Positions 42,693 to 52,768 of a DNA stretch of 64,000 nt are shown here, piece by piece (positions within the stretch are counted from its first letter, which is position 1; every line of letters starts with the position of its first letter). This DNA comes from Streptomyces sp. S.PB5. GTDB lineage: Bacteria; Actinomycetota; Actinomycetes; Streptomycetales; Streptomycetaceae. The notes beneath the pieces are model-generated. The model did not search any database and was not told where the DNA came from. It was given only the letters and a program-made list of their open reading frames with translations. Position numbers and translations under genes: made by a program. Where the stretch lies: contig NZ_JAQMWP010000003.1 of the NCBI RefSeq assembly GCF_030403745.1, positions 372,001 through 436,000 on the forward strand, written 5' to 3'.

Positions 42693-43609
42693 GTGCCCAG
42701 GACCGGCTCACCGACGCGTTGTACGGCCTCGGCTGGGGAGCGGTGAAGAAGCTCCCCGAGCCGGTCGCCGTGCGGCTGGGCCGGACCATCGCCGACCTCG
42801 CCTGGAAGCAGCGCGGCAAGGGCGTGCGCCGCCTGGAGAGCAACTACGCGCGCGTGATGCCCGACGCGAGCCCCGAGCGACTCCGGGAGCTGTCCCGCGC
42901 GGGCATGCGCTCGTACCTGCGCTACTGGATGGAGTCCTTCCGGCTCCCCGCCTGGAGCAAGGAACGCATCAAGGGCGGCTTCGACCCCAAGGACCTGCAC
43001 CACCTCACGGAGGGCCTCGCCTCCGGCCGGGGCGTCATCCTGGCGCTGCCGCACATGGCCAACTGGGACCTCGCCGGCGCCTGGGTCACCACCAAGCTCG
43101 AAACCCCCTTCACGACCGTGGCGGAACGGCTCAAGCCCGAGACCCTGTACGACCGTTTCGTCGCCTACCGCGAGGGCCTCGGTATGGAGGTCCTGCCGCA
43201 CAGCGGCGGCACCGCCTTCGGCACCCTGGCCCGGCGGCTGCGCGACGGCGGCCTGGTCTGCCTGGTCGCCGAGCGCGACCTGTCCTCCTCCGGCGTGGAG
43301 GTCCGGTTCTTCGGCGAGGCCACCCGGATCCCCGCGGGCCCCGCACTCCTCGCCCAGCAGACCGGCGCGCTGCTGCTGCCGGTGACGCTCTGGTACGACG
43401 ACTCGCCCGTGATGCGGGGCAGGGTGCATCCACCGGTCGAGGTGCCCGAGACAGGCACCCGGGCCGAAAAGACGTCTGTCATGGCACAGGCGCTGGCCGA
43501 TGCCTTCGCCTCGGGCATCGCCGACCATCCGGAGGACTGGCACATGCTGCAGCGCTTGTGGCTCAAGGATCTCGACCCCGCGCACACGCCCTCCGGGGGG
43601 ACCGCGTGA
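42689..43609 (+). CDS. Phosphatidylinositol mannoside acyltransferase
   Basis: The 306-residue protein belongs to the LpxL/HtrB-like acyltransferase family. The catalytic HX4D motif is in LPHMANWDLAG, and further conserved blocks are VCLVAERDLSSSGVEVRFFG and PAGPALLAQQTG. By operon position it corresponds to mycobacterial PatA (Rv2611c), which acylates mannose in PIM. The GTG overlaps the pgsA stop (GTGA) and its own stop overlaps pimA, so all three are translationally coupled. Confidence 0.92.
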   Translation: MSAQDRLTDALYGLGWGAVKKLPEPVAVRLGRTIADLAWKQRGKGVRRLESNYARVMPDASPERLRELSRAGMRSYLRYWMESFRLPAWSKERIKGGFDPKDLHHLTEGLASGRGVILALPHMANWDLAGAWVTTKLETPFTTVAERLKPETLYDRFVAYREGLGMEVLPHSGGTAFGTLARRLRDGGLVCLVAERDLSSSGVEVRFFGEATRIPAGPALLAQQTGALLLPVTLWYDDSPVMRGRVHPPVEVPETGTRAEKTSVMAQALADAFASGIADHPEDWHMLQRLWLKDLDPAHTPSGGTA

Positions 43610-44775
43610 GAATCGGCATCGTCTGCCCGTACTCCTGGGACGTGCCGGGCGGCGTCCAGTTCCACATCCGCGACCTCGCCGAGTACTTCATCGGCCTCGG
43701 CCACGACGTCTCCGTCCTCGCCCCGGCCGACGACGACACCCCGCTGCCCCCGTACGTCGTCTCGGCGGGCCGCGCGGTGCCGGTGCCCTACAACGGCTCG
43801 GTGGCCCGGCTGAACTTCGGCTTCCTGAGCGCGGCACGCGTGCGACGCTGGCTGCACGACGGCGAGTTCGACGTCGTCCACATCCACGAGCCGTCCTCGC
43901 CCTCGCTAGGCCTGCTGGCCTGCTGGGCGGCACAGGGCCCGCTGGTGGCGACCTTCCACACCTCCAACCCGCGCTCCAAGGCGATGATCGCCGCGTACTC
44001 GATCCTCCAGGCCGCCCTGGAGAAGATCAGCGCGCGGATCGCGGTGAGCGAGTACGCCCGGCGCACGCTGGTGGAACACCTCGGCGGCGACGCGGTCGTC
44101 ATCCCCAACGGCGTCGACGTCGACTTCTTCGCCAAGGCCGAGCCCAACCCCGAGTGGCAGGGCGACACCCTCGGCTTCATCGGCCGCATCGACGAGCCCC
44201 GCAAGGGCCTGCCGGTCCTCATGAAGGCCCTGCCGAAGATCCTCGCCGAGCGCCCGCAGACCCGGCTCCTGGTGGCCGGACGCGGTGACGAGGAGGAGGC
44301 GGTGGAGTCGCTGCCCGCGGAACTCCGCTCGCGCGTGGAGTTCCTCGGCATGGTCAGCGACGAGGACAAGGCGCGCTTCCTGCGCAGTGTCGACGTGTAC
44401 GTCGCTCCCAACACCGGCGGCGAGAGCTTCGGGATCATCCTGGTCGAGGCCATGTCGGCCGGGGCCCCCGTGCTCGCCTCGGACCTGGACGCCTTCGCCC
44501 AGGTGCTCGACCAGGGCGCGGCGGGCGAACTCTTCGCCAACGAGGACGCGGACGCGCTGGCGGAGGCGGCCCTGCGCCTGCTCGCCGACCCCGAGCGGCG
44601 CAAGGAGCTCCGGGAACGCGGGAGCGCCCATGTACGGCGGTTCGACTGGTCGACGGTCGGCGCGGACATCCTGTCCGTGTACGAGACGGTGACCGCGGGC
44701 GCTGCGGCCGTCGCGGCGGCCGAGGACGACCGGAACCCGGGGCTGCTGTCCCGGTTCGGGCTGGCCCGGGACTGA
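43606..44775 (+). CDS. pimA: Phosphatidylinositol mannosyltransferase PimA (GT4)
   Basis: The 389-residue GT-B glycosyltransferase has the N-terminal acceptor-side motif [20 protein letters not shown] and [11 protein letters not shown]. The C-terminal GDP-mannose side carries [13 protein letters not shown] and the EX7E motif in [15 protein letters not shown]. It transfers the first mannose to phosphatidylinositol on the inner membrane face. The GTG start overlaps the acyltransferase stop. Length and gene order equal those of Rv2610c. Confidence 0.94.
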   Translation: MRIGIVCPYSWDVPGGVQFHIRDLAEYFIGLGHDVSVLAPADDDTPLPPYVVSAGRAVPVPYNGSVARLNFGFLSAARVRRWLHDGEFDVVHIHEPSSPSLGLLACWAAQGPLVATFHTSNPRSKAMIAAYSILQAALEKISARIAVSEYARRTLVEHLGGDAVVIPNGVDVDFFAKAEPNPEWQGDTLGFIGRIDEPRKGLPVLMKALPKILAERPQTRLLVAGRGDEEEAVESLPAELRSRVEFLGMVSDEDKARFLRSVDVYVAPNTGGESFGIILVEAMSAGAPVLASDLDAFAQVLDQGAAGELFANEDADALAEAALRLLADPERRKELRERGSAHVRRFDWSTVGADILSVYETVTAGAAAVAAAEDDRNPGLLSRFGLARD

Positions 44776-44861
44776 GGGCCCGCACAGGGCGCGGCACATA
44801 GGCGGGCCGGGGGCCGAGGGGCTCGCAGCGTCCGGCCCGTACGTCGGTAACCTGTGCGTCC

Positions 44862-45404
44862 GTGACCCCAACCCTCATCTGGATCCTCGTCGCCCTGATC
44901 GCGATCGGCCTCTACCTGAGCTGGACCGCAGGGCGACTGGACCGGCTGCACTCCCGGATCGACGCCGCCCGGGCCGCCCTGGACGCACAGCTGCTGCGCC
45001 GCGCCTCGGTGACCCAGGAACTCGCCACCGCAGGTGTCCTGGACCCGGCCGCCTCGATGGTCCTCTACGAGGCCGCGCACGCCGCCCGGCAGGCCGAGGA
45101 GGAGCAGCGGGAGGTCGCCGAGAGCGATCTGAGCCAGGCCCTGCGGGCCGTCTTCGCCGAGACACCGCAGGTGGAGACGGTGCGGGAGGCACCCGGGGGA
45201 GAGGCCGCGATCCACGAACTGACCGAGGCGGTGCGCCGGGTGCCGATGGCCCGCCGTTTCCACAACGACGCCGTACGGGCCGCCCGCGCCCTGCGCCGGC
45301 ACCGCAAGGTGCGCTGGTTCCGGCTGGCCGGCCACGCCCCGTTCCCGATGGCGTTCGAGATGGACGACGAGCCTCCGGTGGCGCTGGTGGAGCGGGCCGC
45401 CTAG
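44862..45404 (+). CDS. LemA-like membrane-anchored protein
   Basis: The 180-residue protein starts with one membrane segment ([18 protein letters not shown]). A long helical soluble part follows: [23 protein letters not shown], then helices rich in Ala/Glu and a [15 protein letters not shown] segment that resembles the end of LemA-family proteins. The tail ([16 protein letters not shown]) is also LemA-like. TAACCT at 44848-44853 lies 8 nt before the GTG, suggesting a leaderless mRNA. Family assignment is tentative. Confidence 0.68.
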   Translation: MTPTLIWILVALIAIGLYLSWTAGRLDRLHSRIDAARAALDAQLLRRASVTQELATAGVLDPAASMVLYEAAHAARQAEEEQREVAESDLSQALRAVFAETPQVETVREAPGGEAAIHELTEAVRRVPMARRFHNDAVRAARALRRHRKVRWFRLAGHAPFPMAFEMDDEPPVALVERAA

Positions 45405-45472
45405 CCGTCCTGGCCCGTCCCTGGCCGGAAAACGATCCACCGGCTGCCTATTGGCCCTTGCAGTGGACTGGT

Positions 45473-45492
45473 CCGTTCACGTTTCCTCGGTG
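45473..45492 (+). promoter_or_regulatory. Possible operator upstream of pdxST
   Basis: Within the 126-bp gap before pdxS, cagtggactggtccgttcac contains the near-palindrome GGAC-TG-GTCC. It may be a binding site for a MocR/PdxR-type regulator; this is speculative. Confidence 0.25.
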
Positions 45493-45530
45493 CTGCAGAA
45501 ATCCTCTTTTCACATCAGCGAGGTCAACCC

Positions 45531-46436
45531 GTGTCCAGCTTCGAGAACCAGGCCCCCGAGACCGGCACCGCGCGCGTGAAGCGCGGCATGGCGGAGCAGC
45601 TCAAGGGCGGCGTGATCATGGACGTGGTCAACGCCGAGCAGGCGAAGATCGCCGAAGACGCCGGCGCCGTGGCCGTCATGGCCCTGGAGCGGGTCCCCGC
45701 GGACATCCGCAAGGACGGCGGCGTCGCCCGTATGTCGGACCCCAACATGATCGAGGAGATCATCGAGGCGGTCTCCATCCCCGTGATGGCCAAGTCCCGC
45801 ATCGGCCACTTCGTCGAGGCCCAGGTCCTGCAGTCCCTCGGCGTCGACTACATCGACGAGTCCGAGGTCCTCACCCCGGCCGACGAGGTCAACCACTCCG
45901 ACAAGTGGGCCTTCACGACCCCCTTCGTCTGCGGCGCCACCAACCTGGGCGAGGCCCTGCGCCGGATCGCCGAGGGCGCGGCCATGATCCGCTCCAAGGG
46001 CGAGGCCGGCACCGGCAACGTCGTCGAGGCCGTCCGCCACCTGCGCCAGATCAAGAACGAGATCGCCAAGCTGCGCGGCTTCGACAACAACGAGCTGTAC
46101 GCCGCCGCCAAGGAGCTGCGCGCCCCGTACGAGCTGGTCAAGGAAGTCTCCGAGCTCGGCAAGCTCCCGGTCGTGCTGTTCTCCGCCGGTGGCGTCGCCA
46201 CCCCGGCCGACGCCGCCCTGATGCGTCAGCTCGGCGCCGAGGGTGTCTTCGTCGGCTCCGGCATCTTCAAGTCGGGCGACCCGGCCAAGCGCGCCGCCGC
46301 CATCGTGAAGGCCACCACCTTCTACGACGACCCGAAGATCATCGCCGACGCGTCCCGCAACCTGGGCGAAGCCATGGTCGGCATCAACTGCGACACCCTC
46401 CCCGAGGCCGAGCGTTACGCGAACCGGGGCTGGTGA
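45531..46436 (+). CDS. pdxS: Pyridoxal 5'-phosphate synthase, PdxS subunit
   Basis: The 301-residue TIM-barrel protein is nearly invariant across bacteria. KSRIGHF holds the first catalytic lysine and [10 protein letters not shown] the second. Other blocks include GGVARMSDP and [12 protein letters not shown]. It makes PLP from ribose 5-phosphate, glyceraldehyde 3-phosphate and ammonia supplied by PdxT. GTG at 45531 follows GCGAGG. Its stop overlaps the pdxT ATG by one base. Confidence 0.98.
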   Translation: MSSFENQAPETGTARVKRGMAEQLKGGVIMDVVNAEQAKIAEDAGAVAVMALERVPADIRKDGGVARMSDPNMIEEIIEAVSIPVMAKSRIGHFVEAQVLQSLGVDYIDESEVLTPADEVNHSDKWAFTTPFVCGATNLGEALRRIAEGAAMIRSKGEAGTGNVVEAVRHLRQIKNEIAKLRGFDNNELYAAAKELRAPYELVKEVSELGKLPVVLFSAGGVATPADAALMRQLGAEGVFVGSGIFKSGDPAKRAAAIVKATTFYDDPKIIADASRNLGEAMVGINCDTLPEAERYANRGW

Positions 46437-47041
46437 TGACCGACCCCGTGATCGGAGTGCTCGCACTCCAGGGTGACGTCCGGGAGCACCTCATCGCCCT
46501 GGCCGCGGCCGACGCCGTGGCCAGGCCGGTCAGGCGCCCCGAGGAGCTCGCCGAGGTGGACGGCCTGGTCATCCCCGGCGGCGAGTCCACCACGATCTCC
46601 AAGCTCGCCGTCCTGTTCGGCGTGATGGAGCCGCTACGCGCGCGTGTGCGTGCCGGAATGCCTGTCTACGGCACCTGCGCGGGCATGATCATGCTGGCCG
46701 ACAAGATCCTCGACCCGCGCTCGGGCCAGGAGACGATCGGCGGCATCGACATGATCGTGCGCCGCAACGCCTTCGGACGCCAGAACGAGTCCTTCGAAGC
46801 CGCGCTCGACGTGAAGGGCGTTCCGGGCGATCCTGTGGAGGGCGTCTTCATCCGCGCCCCCTGGGTCGAGTCCGTCGGCGCCGAGACCGAGGTGCTCGCC
46901 GAGCACGACGGCCACATCGTCGCGGTCCGCCAGGGCAACGCGCTCGCCACGTCGTTCCACCCGGAGCTGACGGGCGACCACCGCGTGCACTCGCTCTTCG
47001 TCGACATGGTGCGCGCGAACCGGGCTGCCGAGTCCTTGTAG
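46436..47041 (+). CDS. pdxT: Pyridoxal 5'-phosphate synthase, PdxT glutaminase subunit
   Basis: The 201-residue class I glutamine amidotransferase has the Cys of GTCAGMIML, the oxyanion loop [11 protein letters not shown] and the His/Glu pair of FHPELTGD. It hydrolyses glutamine and channels ammonia to PdxS. The start overlaps the pdxS stop (TGATG), so the subunits are coupled. Confidence 0.97.
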   Translation: MTDPVIGVLALQGDVREHLIALAAADAVARPVRRPEELAEVDGLVIPGGESTTISKLAVLFGVMEPLRARVRAGMPVYGTCAGMIMLADKILDPRSGQETIGGIDMIVRRNAFGRQNESFEAALDVKGVPGDPVEGVFIRAPWVESVGAETEVLAEHDGHIVAVRQGNALATSFHPELTGDHRVHSLFVDMVRANRAAESL

Positions 47042-47090
47042 GATCTCTGGGGTTCGTTGTTTGAATGGGTTACGCGAAGGAGACAGGCAG

Positions 47091-47843
47091 ATGTCCGGCC
47101 ACTCTAAATGGGCTACGACGAAGCACAAGAAGGCCGTGATCGACGCCAAGCGCGGCAAGCTCTTCGCGAAGCTGATCAAGAACATCGAGGTCGCGGCCCG
47201 CATGGGCGGCGTCGACATCGAGGGCAACCCGACCCTCTACGACGCCATCCAGAAGGCGAAGAAGCAGTCGGTCCCGAACAAGAACATCGACTCCGCGGTC
47301 AAGCGCGGCGGCGGTCTCGAGGCCGGCGGTGCCGACTACGAGACGATCATGTACGAGGGCTACGGTCCGAACGGTGTCGCGGTGCTCATCGAGTGCCTCA
47401 CCGACAACCGCAACCGCGCCGCCTCCGACGTCCGTGTCGCCATGACCCGCAACGGCGGCTCCATGGCCGACCCGGGCTCGGTGTCGTACCTCTTCAACCG
47501 CAAGGGCGTCGTCATCGTCCCCAAGGGCGAGCTCAGCGAGGACGACGTCCTCGAGGTCGTCCTGGACGCGGGCGCCGAGGAGGTCAACGACCTCGGTGAG
47601 TCCTTCGAGGTCCTCAGCGAGGCCACCGACCTGGTCGCGGTCCGCACCTCCCTCCAGGACGCGGGCATCGACTACGACTCCGCCGAGGCCAACTTCGTCC
47701 CGACCATGCAGGTCGAGCTGGACGAGGAGGGCGCCAAGAAGATCTTCAAGCTGATCGACGCGCTCGAGGACAGCGACGACGTGCAGAACGTCTTCGCCAA
47801 CTTCGACGTCAGCGACGAGGTCATGGAGAAGGTCGACGCCTGA
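47091..47843 (+). CDS. YebC/PmpR family protein
   Basis: The 250-residue protein starts with the hallmark [15 protein letters not shown] and continues with [19 protein letters not shown] and [15 protein letters not shown]. YebC-type proteins are described as DNA-binding regulators or, more recently, as translation factors that relieve ribosome stalling at proline stretches. The position between pdxT and ruvC is conserved. The ribosome-binding site is GAAGGAGA. Confidence 0.96.
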   Translation: MSGHSKWATTKHKKAVIDAKRGKLFAKLIKNIEVAARMGGVDIEGNPTLYDAIQKAKKQSVPNKNIDSAVKRGGGLEAGGADYETIMYEGYGPNGVAVLIECLTDNRNRAASDVRVAMTRNGGSMADPGSVSYLFNRKGVVIVPKGELSEDDVLEVVLDAGAEEVNDLGESFEVLSEATDLVAVRTSLQDAGIDYDSAEANFVPTMQVELDEEGAKKIFKLIDALEDSDDVQNVFANFDVSDEVMEKVDA

Positions 47844-47862
47844 GCCGACGCTCCGGATTCGA

Positions 47863-47894
47863 ACGGGCCGACGGGACACACCCCGTCGGCCCGT
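47863..47894 (+). terminator. Terminator after the yebC gene
   Basis: A perfect 13-bp stem (47863-47875 with 47882-47894) with a 6-nt loop is followed by cgcattg. Confidence 0.75.
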
Positions 47895-47956
47895 CGCATT
47901 GTCGGTGGCACCCGATAGCCTGCACAAACAGGCGATCGAGCGGGAGGGGAGCGGCG

Positions 47957-48496
47957 GTGCGCGTACTCGGGGTTGACCCCGGACTGACGCGGTGCGGTGT
48001 GGGCGTCGTCGAGGGAGTCGCGGGGCGGCCGCTGACCATGCTCGGCGTCGGAGTCGTACGGACGCCCGCCGACGCCGAGTTGGGGCAGCGGCTCGTCGCC
48101 GTAGAGCAGGGCATCGAGCAGTGGCTGGACGAGCACCGGCCCGAATGCGTCGCCGTGGAGCGGGTGTTCAGCCAGCACAACGTGCGGACCGTCATGGGCA
48201 CCGCCCAGGCCAGTGCCGTCGCCATGCTCTGCGCCGCCCGCCGCGGCATCCCCGTCGCCCTGCACACCCCCAGCGAGGTCAAGGCCGCCGTCACCGGCAG
48301 CGGCCGCGCCGACAAGGCCCAGGTCGGTGCCATGGTCACCCGGCTCCTCCGGCTCGACGCGCCGCCCAAGCCCGCCGACGCCGCCGACGCCCTCGCGCTC
48401 GCCATCTGCCACATCTGGCGCGCCCCCGCACAGAACCGGCTCCAGCAGGCGGTCGCCCTGCACGCAGCCAACGCAACGAAAGGCCGAACGGCATGA
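47957..48496 (+). CDS. ruvC: Holliday junction resolvase RuvC
   Basis: The 179-residue endonuclease has the four acidic residues of the RuvC active site: Asp in [11 protein letters not shown], Glu in [12 protein letters not shown] and the C-terminal Asp pair in [13 protein letters not shown]. It cuts four-way junctions made by recombination. GTG at 47957 follows GGGAGGGGAG. Its stop overlaps the ruvA ATG. Confidence 0.97.
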   Translation: MRVLGVDPGLTRCGVGVVEGVAGRPLTMLGVGVVRTPADAELGQRLVAVEQGIEQWLDEHRPECVAVERVFSQHNVRTVMGTAQASAVAMLCAARRGIPVALHTPSEVKAAVTGSGRADKAQVGAMVTRLLRLDAPPKPADAADALALAICHIWRAPAQNRLQQAVALHAANATKGRTA

Positions 48497-49098
48497 TCGC
48501 CTTCGTGAGCGGCACGATCGCCGCACTCGCCCCCGACGCCGCCGTCGTCGAGGTCGGCGGGGTCGGCATGGCCGTGCAGTGCACGCCGAACACGCTGTCC
48601 ACGCTCCGCCTGGGCAAGCCGGCCAAGCTCGCCACGTCCCTCGTCGTCCGCGAGGACTCACTGACCCTGTACGGCTTCGTGGACGACGACGAGCGCCAGG
48701 TCTTCGAACTGCTCCAGACCGCGAGCGGCGTCGGCCCCCGCCTCGCCCAGGCCATGCTCGCCGTGCACACCCCGGACGCCCTGCGCAGGGCAGTGGCCAC
48801 CGGCGACGAGAAGGCGCTGATCGCCGTCCCCGGCATCGGCAAGAAGGGCGCCCAGAAGCTGCTCCTGGAGCTGAAGGACCGCCTCGGCGAGCCCATCGGC
48901 GCCCCGGCCGTCGGCGCGCCCGTCACCCAGGGCTGGCGCGACCAGCTGCACGCCGCCCTCATCGGCCTCGGCTACGCCACCCGCGAAGCCGACGAGGCCG
49001 TGTCCGCCGTGGCACCCCAGGCCGAGGCCGCCGGCGGCACACCGCAGGTGGGCCAGCTGCTCAAGGCCGCCCTGCAGACTCTGAACCGCGCCCGCTAG
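48493..49098 (+). CDS. ruvA: Holliday junction branch migration protein RuvA
   Basis: The 201-residue protein has an OB-fold N-terminal domain ([12 protein letters not shown]), two helix-hairpin-helix motifs ([14 protein letters not shown] and [18 protein letters not shown]) and a C-terminal RuvB-binding domain. It loads RuvB onto junctions. ATGA overlap couples it to ruvC. Confidence 0.97.
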   Translation: MIAFVSGTIAALAPDAAVVEVGGVGMAVQCTPNTLSTLRLGKPAKLATSLVVREDSLTLYGFVDDDERQVFELLQTASGVGPRLAQAMLAVHTPDALRRAVATGDEKALIAVPGIGKKGAQKLLLELKDRLGEPIGAPAVGAPVTQGWRDQLHAALIGLGYATREADEAVSAVAPQAEAAGGTPQVGQLLKAALQTLNRAR

Positions 49099-49108
49099 GA
49101 GAACGTCA

Positions 49109-50179
49109 GTGAACTGGGACGACACGACCGACGACACCGCCCCCGAGCGCCTGGTGGGCTCCGTCGCCGACCGTGAGGACCAGGCCGTCGAGGCCGCCCT
49201 GCGCCCCAAGGACCTGGACGAGTTCATCGGCCAGGAGAAGGTCCGCGAACAGCTCGACCTCGTCCTGCGCGCCGCACGCGCGCGTGGGGCCACCGCCGAC
49301 CATGTCCTGCTCTCCGGCGCCCCCGGCCTCGGCAAGACCACCCTCTCGATGATCATCGCCGCCGAGATGGGCGCCCCCATCCGCATCACCTCGGGCCCCG
49401 CCATCCAGCACGCCGGCGACCTCGCCGCGATTCTCTCCTCCCTCCAGGAGGGCGAGGTCCTCTTCCTCGACGAGATCCACCGCATGTCGAGGCCCGCCGA
49501 GGAGATGCTCTACATGGCGATGGAGGACTTCCGCGTCGACGTCATCGTCGGCAAGGGCCCCGGCGCCACCGCGATCCCGCTCGAACTGCCCCCGTTCACC
49601 CTGGTCGGCGCCACCACGCGCGCGGGCCTGCTGCCGCCCCCGCTGCGCGACCGCTTCGGCTTCACCGCGCACATGGAGTTCTACGAGCCCGCCGAACTGC
49701 AGCGCGTCATCCACCGCTCCGCGAACCTCCTCGACGTCGAGATCGACACCGACGGCGCCGCCGAGATCGCCGGCCGCTCCCGCGGCACCCCCCGTATCGC
49801 CAACCGCCTGCTGCGCCGCGTACGCGACTACGCCCAGGTCAAGGCCGACGGGATCGTCACCCGCGACATCGCGGCGGCCGCCCTGAAGGTGTACGAGGTC
49901 GACGCCCGCGGCCTCGACCGCCTCGACCGCGGCGTCCTGGAAGCCCTGCTGAAGCTGTTCGGCGGCGGCCCGGTCGGCCTGTCCACACTCGCCGTCGCGG
50001 TGGGGGAGGAGCGCGAGACCGTCGAGGAGGTCGCCGAGCCCTTCCTCGTCAGAGAGGGACTCCTCGCCCGCACCCCCCGCGGACGCGTCGCCACGCCCGC
50101 CGCATGGGCGCATCTCGGCCTCACCCCGCCCCGCTCGGCGGCCACCGGAAACGGACAACAGGACCTGTTCGGGACGTGA
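49109..50179 (+). CDS. ruvB: Holliday junction branch migration ATPase RuvB
   Basis: The 356-residue AAA+ motor has Walker [10 protein letters not shown], Walker B LFLDEIHR, sensor 1 GATTRAG and the arginine finger region PLRDRFG, followed by a winged-helix domain ([22 protein letters not shown]). It drives branch migration with RuvA. The gene follows ruvA by 10 bp. Confidence 0.98.
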   Translation: MNWDDTTDDTAPERLVGSVADREDQAVEAALRPKDLDEFIGQEKVREQLDLVLRAARARGATADHVLLSGAPGLGKTTLSMIIAAEMGAPIRITSGPAIQHAGDLAAILSSLQEGEVLFLDEIHRMSRPAEEMLYMAMEDFRVDVIVGKGPGATAIPLELPPFTLVGATTRAGLLPPPLRDRFGFTAHMEFYEPAELQRVIHRSANLLDVEIDTDGAAEIAGRSRGTPRIANRLLRRVRDYAQVKADGIVTRDIAAAALKVYEVDARGLDRLDRGVLEALLKLFGGGPVGLSTLAVAVGEERETVEEVAEPFLVREGLLARTPRGRVATPAAWAHLGLTPPRSAATGNGQQDLFGT

Positions 50180-50354
50180 TGGCTTTGTGACGGCGCGGGC
50201 ATTGGCGGGGGCAGGAACCCCGGTGCCATGCTGAGCGTTGTTCCATGCGCGCGGACTCGCTTAGACTCCGCCGATGCCGCCTTTGTCGGCGGCGCACATA
50301 CCCCCAACCATCAGGCCGCTCAGCACCGCGGTCGCGTGAAGGAAGTACCGACCC
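50180..50354 (+). promoter_or_regulatory. ruvB-yajC intergenic region with candidate promoter
   Basis: TAGACT at 50262-50267 is a good -10; a weak -35 (TTGTTC) lies about 18 bp upstream. It could start a separate yajC-secD-secF transcript. Confidence 0.35.
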
Positions 50355-50861
50355 GTGAGTCTCGTGACCCTCCTCCCGTTCATCGTGCTCATCGGGGCCA
50401 TGTTCCTGATGACCCGGTCGGCGAAGAAGAAGCAGCAGCAGGCCGCCGACATGCGGAACCAGATGCAGCCCGGCAGTGGTATCCGCACCATCGGGGGCAT
50501 GTACGCCACGGTCAAGGAGGTCAACGACGACACGGTCCTCGTCGACGCCGGTCCGGGCGTCGAGCTCCTCTTCGCGAAGAACGCGATCGGTGCCGTCCTG
50601 ACGGACGACGAGTACAACCGCATCGTCCACGGCATCGAGCACGACCTGAAGACCGACGTCGTCCCCGACGACGCCTCCTCCCTCACCGAGACCGACGAGT
50701 CCGACGACGAAGCTGCCGCCGCCTCCGACGAGAAGTCCGTCGACCTCGGCAAGAAGGACGAGCCCGCCGACGAGGCCGCGAAGGCCGACGCCGACGAGGC
50801 CGCCGAGGCGAAGAAGGACGACGAGCCGAAGAAGACCGACGGCGACTCCGACGCGAAGTAG
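50355..50861 (+). CDS. yajC: Preprotein translocase accessory subunit YajC
   Basis: The 168-residue protein has one N-terminal membrane span (LLPFIVLIGAMFLM), then the basic KKKQQQAADMRNQMQPG turn and the small YajC fold (GIRTIGGMYATV, VELLFAKNAIGAV). The last about 65 residues are a highly acidic Asp/Glu/Ala/Lys tail longer than in enteric YajC. It associates with SecD-SecF. GTG at 50355. Confidence 0.94.
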   Translation: MSLVTLLPFIVLIGAMFLMTRSAKKKQQQAADMRNQMQPGSGIRTIGGMYATVKEVNDDTVLVDAGPGVELLFAKNAIGAVLTDDEYNRIVHGIEHDLKTDVVPDDASSLTETDESDDEAAAASDEKSVDLGKKDEPADEAAKADADEAAEAKKDDEPKKTDGDSDAK

Positions 50862-50990
50862 TCGTACCCGGGGCGCGCGGGCCACGCCTGCGCGCCCTCG
50901 GACGTACGCAGCTCGCACGGGATCGACACCATGTCATGGCCGCCCGCCCGCAGACCCGGCGCGCAGCGGCCCGAGAGGGAGTACGAGAAG

Positions 50991-52766
50991 GTGGCAGCAC
51001 CTAAGAGGGGCCGGAGCGCGAGCGCCCAGAGCAAGCCAGGGCGCTCGCTGGCCCTGATCCTGATCGCCATCGTGGCGCTCACCGGGGGAATGTTCCTCTC
51101 CGGGCACACCACCCCGCGCCTGGGCATCGACCTGGCCGGCGGTACGAGCATCACGCTCGAGGCGAAGGCCGACCAAGGCTCGGCGATCAACAAGGCCAAC
51201 ATGGACACCGCGGTCGAGATCATGAACCGCCGTGTCAACGGCCTCGGCGTCTCCGAGGCGGAGGTGCAGACCCAGGGCGATCGCAACATCATCGTCAACA
51301 TCCCCAAGGGCACCAACTCCAAGGAAGCCCGGGACCAGGTCGGCACCACCGCCAAGCTGTACTTCCGCCCGGTGCTGGCCCAGGAGGCCACCGGAGCCCC
51401 CGCCGGCACGGCCTCGCCGAGCGCGAGCGCCTCCTCCAGCGGTTCCCCCAGTGGCTCGCCGAGCCCGTCCGAGAGCGCCTCCGTCGGCGGTGAGAAGGCG
51501 ACCTCCTCCTCGTCCGCGAGCCCGTCGTCCTCCGCCACCTCGCAGGGCCGCGCCGTCACCGACGCCCTGAAGGCGGACGCCACCGAGTCGCCCTCCGCGT
51601 CCGCGAGCGCCTCCGGTTCCCCGTCGCCGTCCGCGAGCAGCAGCGCCGGCACCTCCTCCGACGCCGAGGTCCAGGCCGCGTTCACCGCTCTCGACTGCTC
51701 CAAGCAGTCGCAGCGCACCAAGGCCGGCGAGGGCGCCAAGCCCGAGGACTCCACCGTGGGCTGCGGCGAGATCCAGGGCGTCTGGTACAAGTACCTGCTC
51801 GGCCCGGCCGCCGTCGCCGGCACCGAGGTCGACAAGGCCCAGGCCGTCTACGACACGCAGACCGCCGCCGGCTGGCAGGTCACGATGGACTTCAACAAGA
51901 GCGGTGCCAAGAAGTTCGCCGACATCACCGCCAAGCTGGCCCAGAACACCCAGCCGCAGAACGAGTTCGGCATCGTCCTCGACGGTGAGGTCGTCTCCAG
52001 CCCGTACGTCAGCCAGTCCATCACCGGCGGCCAGGCCCAGATCTCCGGCAGCTTCACGCAGGATGAGGCCCAGGGCCTCGCCAACATGCTGTCGTACGGC
52101 GCGCTCCCGCTCTCCTTCCAGGAGCAGAGCGTGACCACGGTGACCGCCGCGCTCGGCACCGACCAGCTGCACGCCGGTCTGCTCGCCGGTGCGATCGGCC
52201 TCGCGCTCGTCGTCCTGTACCTGGTGTTCTACTACCGTGGTCTGTCGCTCGTCGCGATCGCCTCGCTGCTCGTCTCCGGCATCCTGACCTATGTGCTCAT
52301 GGCGCTGCTCGGCCCGGCCATCGGCTTCGCGCTGAACCTGCCGGCCGTGTGCGGTGCGATCGTCGCCATCGGTATCACCGCGGACTCGTTCATCGTGTAC
52401 TTCGAACGCATCCGGGACGAGATCCGCGAGGGCCGCTCCCTGCGTCCCGCCGTCGAGCGGGCCTGGCCGCGGGCCCGACGCACCATCCTGGTCTCCGACT
52501 TCGTGTCGTTCCTCGCCGCCGCGGTGCTCTTCATCGTCACCGTCGGCAAGGTCCAGGGCTTCGCGTTCACGCTCGGTCTGACCACCGTCCTCGACGTCGT
52601 CGTGGTCTTCTTCTTCACCAAGCCGCTGATGACGCTGCTGGCCCGCCGGAAGTTCTTCGCGAGCGGCAGCAAGTGGTCCGGCCTCGACCCGAAGAGCCTG
52701 GGTGCCAAGCCGCCGCTGCGCCGCACCCGCCGTCCCGCCGCCCCCGCCCAGACGAAGGAGGCGTGA
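50991..52766 (+). CDS. secD: Protein translocase subunit SecD (with Ser-rich insertion)
   Basis: The 591-residue RND-like membrane protein has an N-terminal span, the conserved LGIDLAGGTSITLEA (P1 base), the large external P1 domain, and five further spans with GIAADSF-like ITADSFIVYFERIRDE and VGKVQGFAFTLG. With SecF it uses the proton gradient to pull exported proteins through. Residues about 133-226 are an unusual Ser/Ala/Pro/Gly-rich insertion. GTG at 50991 is chosen because AGAGGGAG lies 9 nt upstream. Confidence 0.95.
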   Translation: MAAPKRGRSASAQSKPGRSLALILIAIVALTGGMFLSGHTTPRLGIDLAGGTSITLEAKADQGSAINKANMDTAVEIMNRRVNGLGVSEAEVQTQGDRNIIVNIPKGTNSKEARDQVGTTAKLYFRPVLAQEATGAPAGTASPSASASSSGSPSGSPSPSESASVGGEKATSSSSASPSSSATSQGRAVTDALKADATESPSASASASGSPSPSASSSAGTSSDAEVQAAFTALDCSKQSQRTKAGEGAKPEDSTVGCGEIQGVWYKYLLGPAAVAGTEVDKAQAVYDTQTAAGWQVTMDFNKSGAKKFADITAKLAQNTQPQNEFGIVLDGEVVSSPYVSQSITGGQAQISGSFTQDEAQGLANMLSYGALPLSFQEQSVTTVTAALGTDQLHAGLLAGAIGLALVVLYLVFYYRGLSLVAIASLLVSGILTYVLMALLGPAIGFALNLPAVCGAIVAIGITADSFIVYFERIRDEIREGRSLRPAVERAWPRARRTILVSDFVSFLAAAVLFIVTVGKVQGFAFTLGLTTVLDVVVVFFFTKPLMTLLARRKFFASGSKWSGLDPKSLGAKPPLRRTRRPAAPAQTKEA

Positions 52767-52768
52767 GC

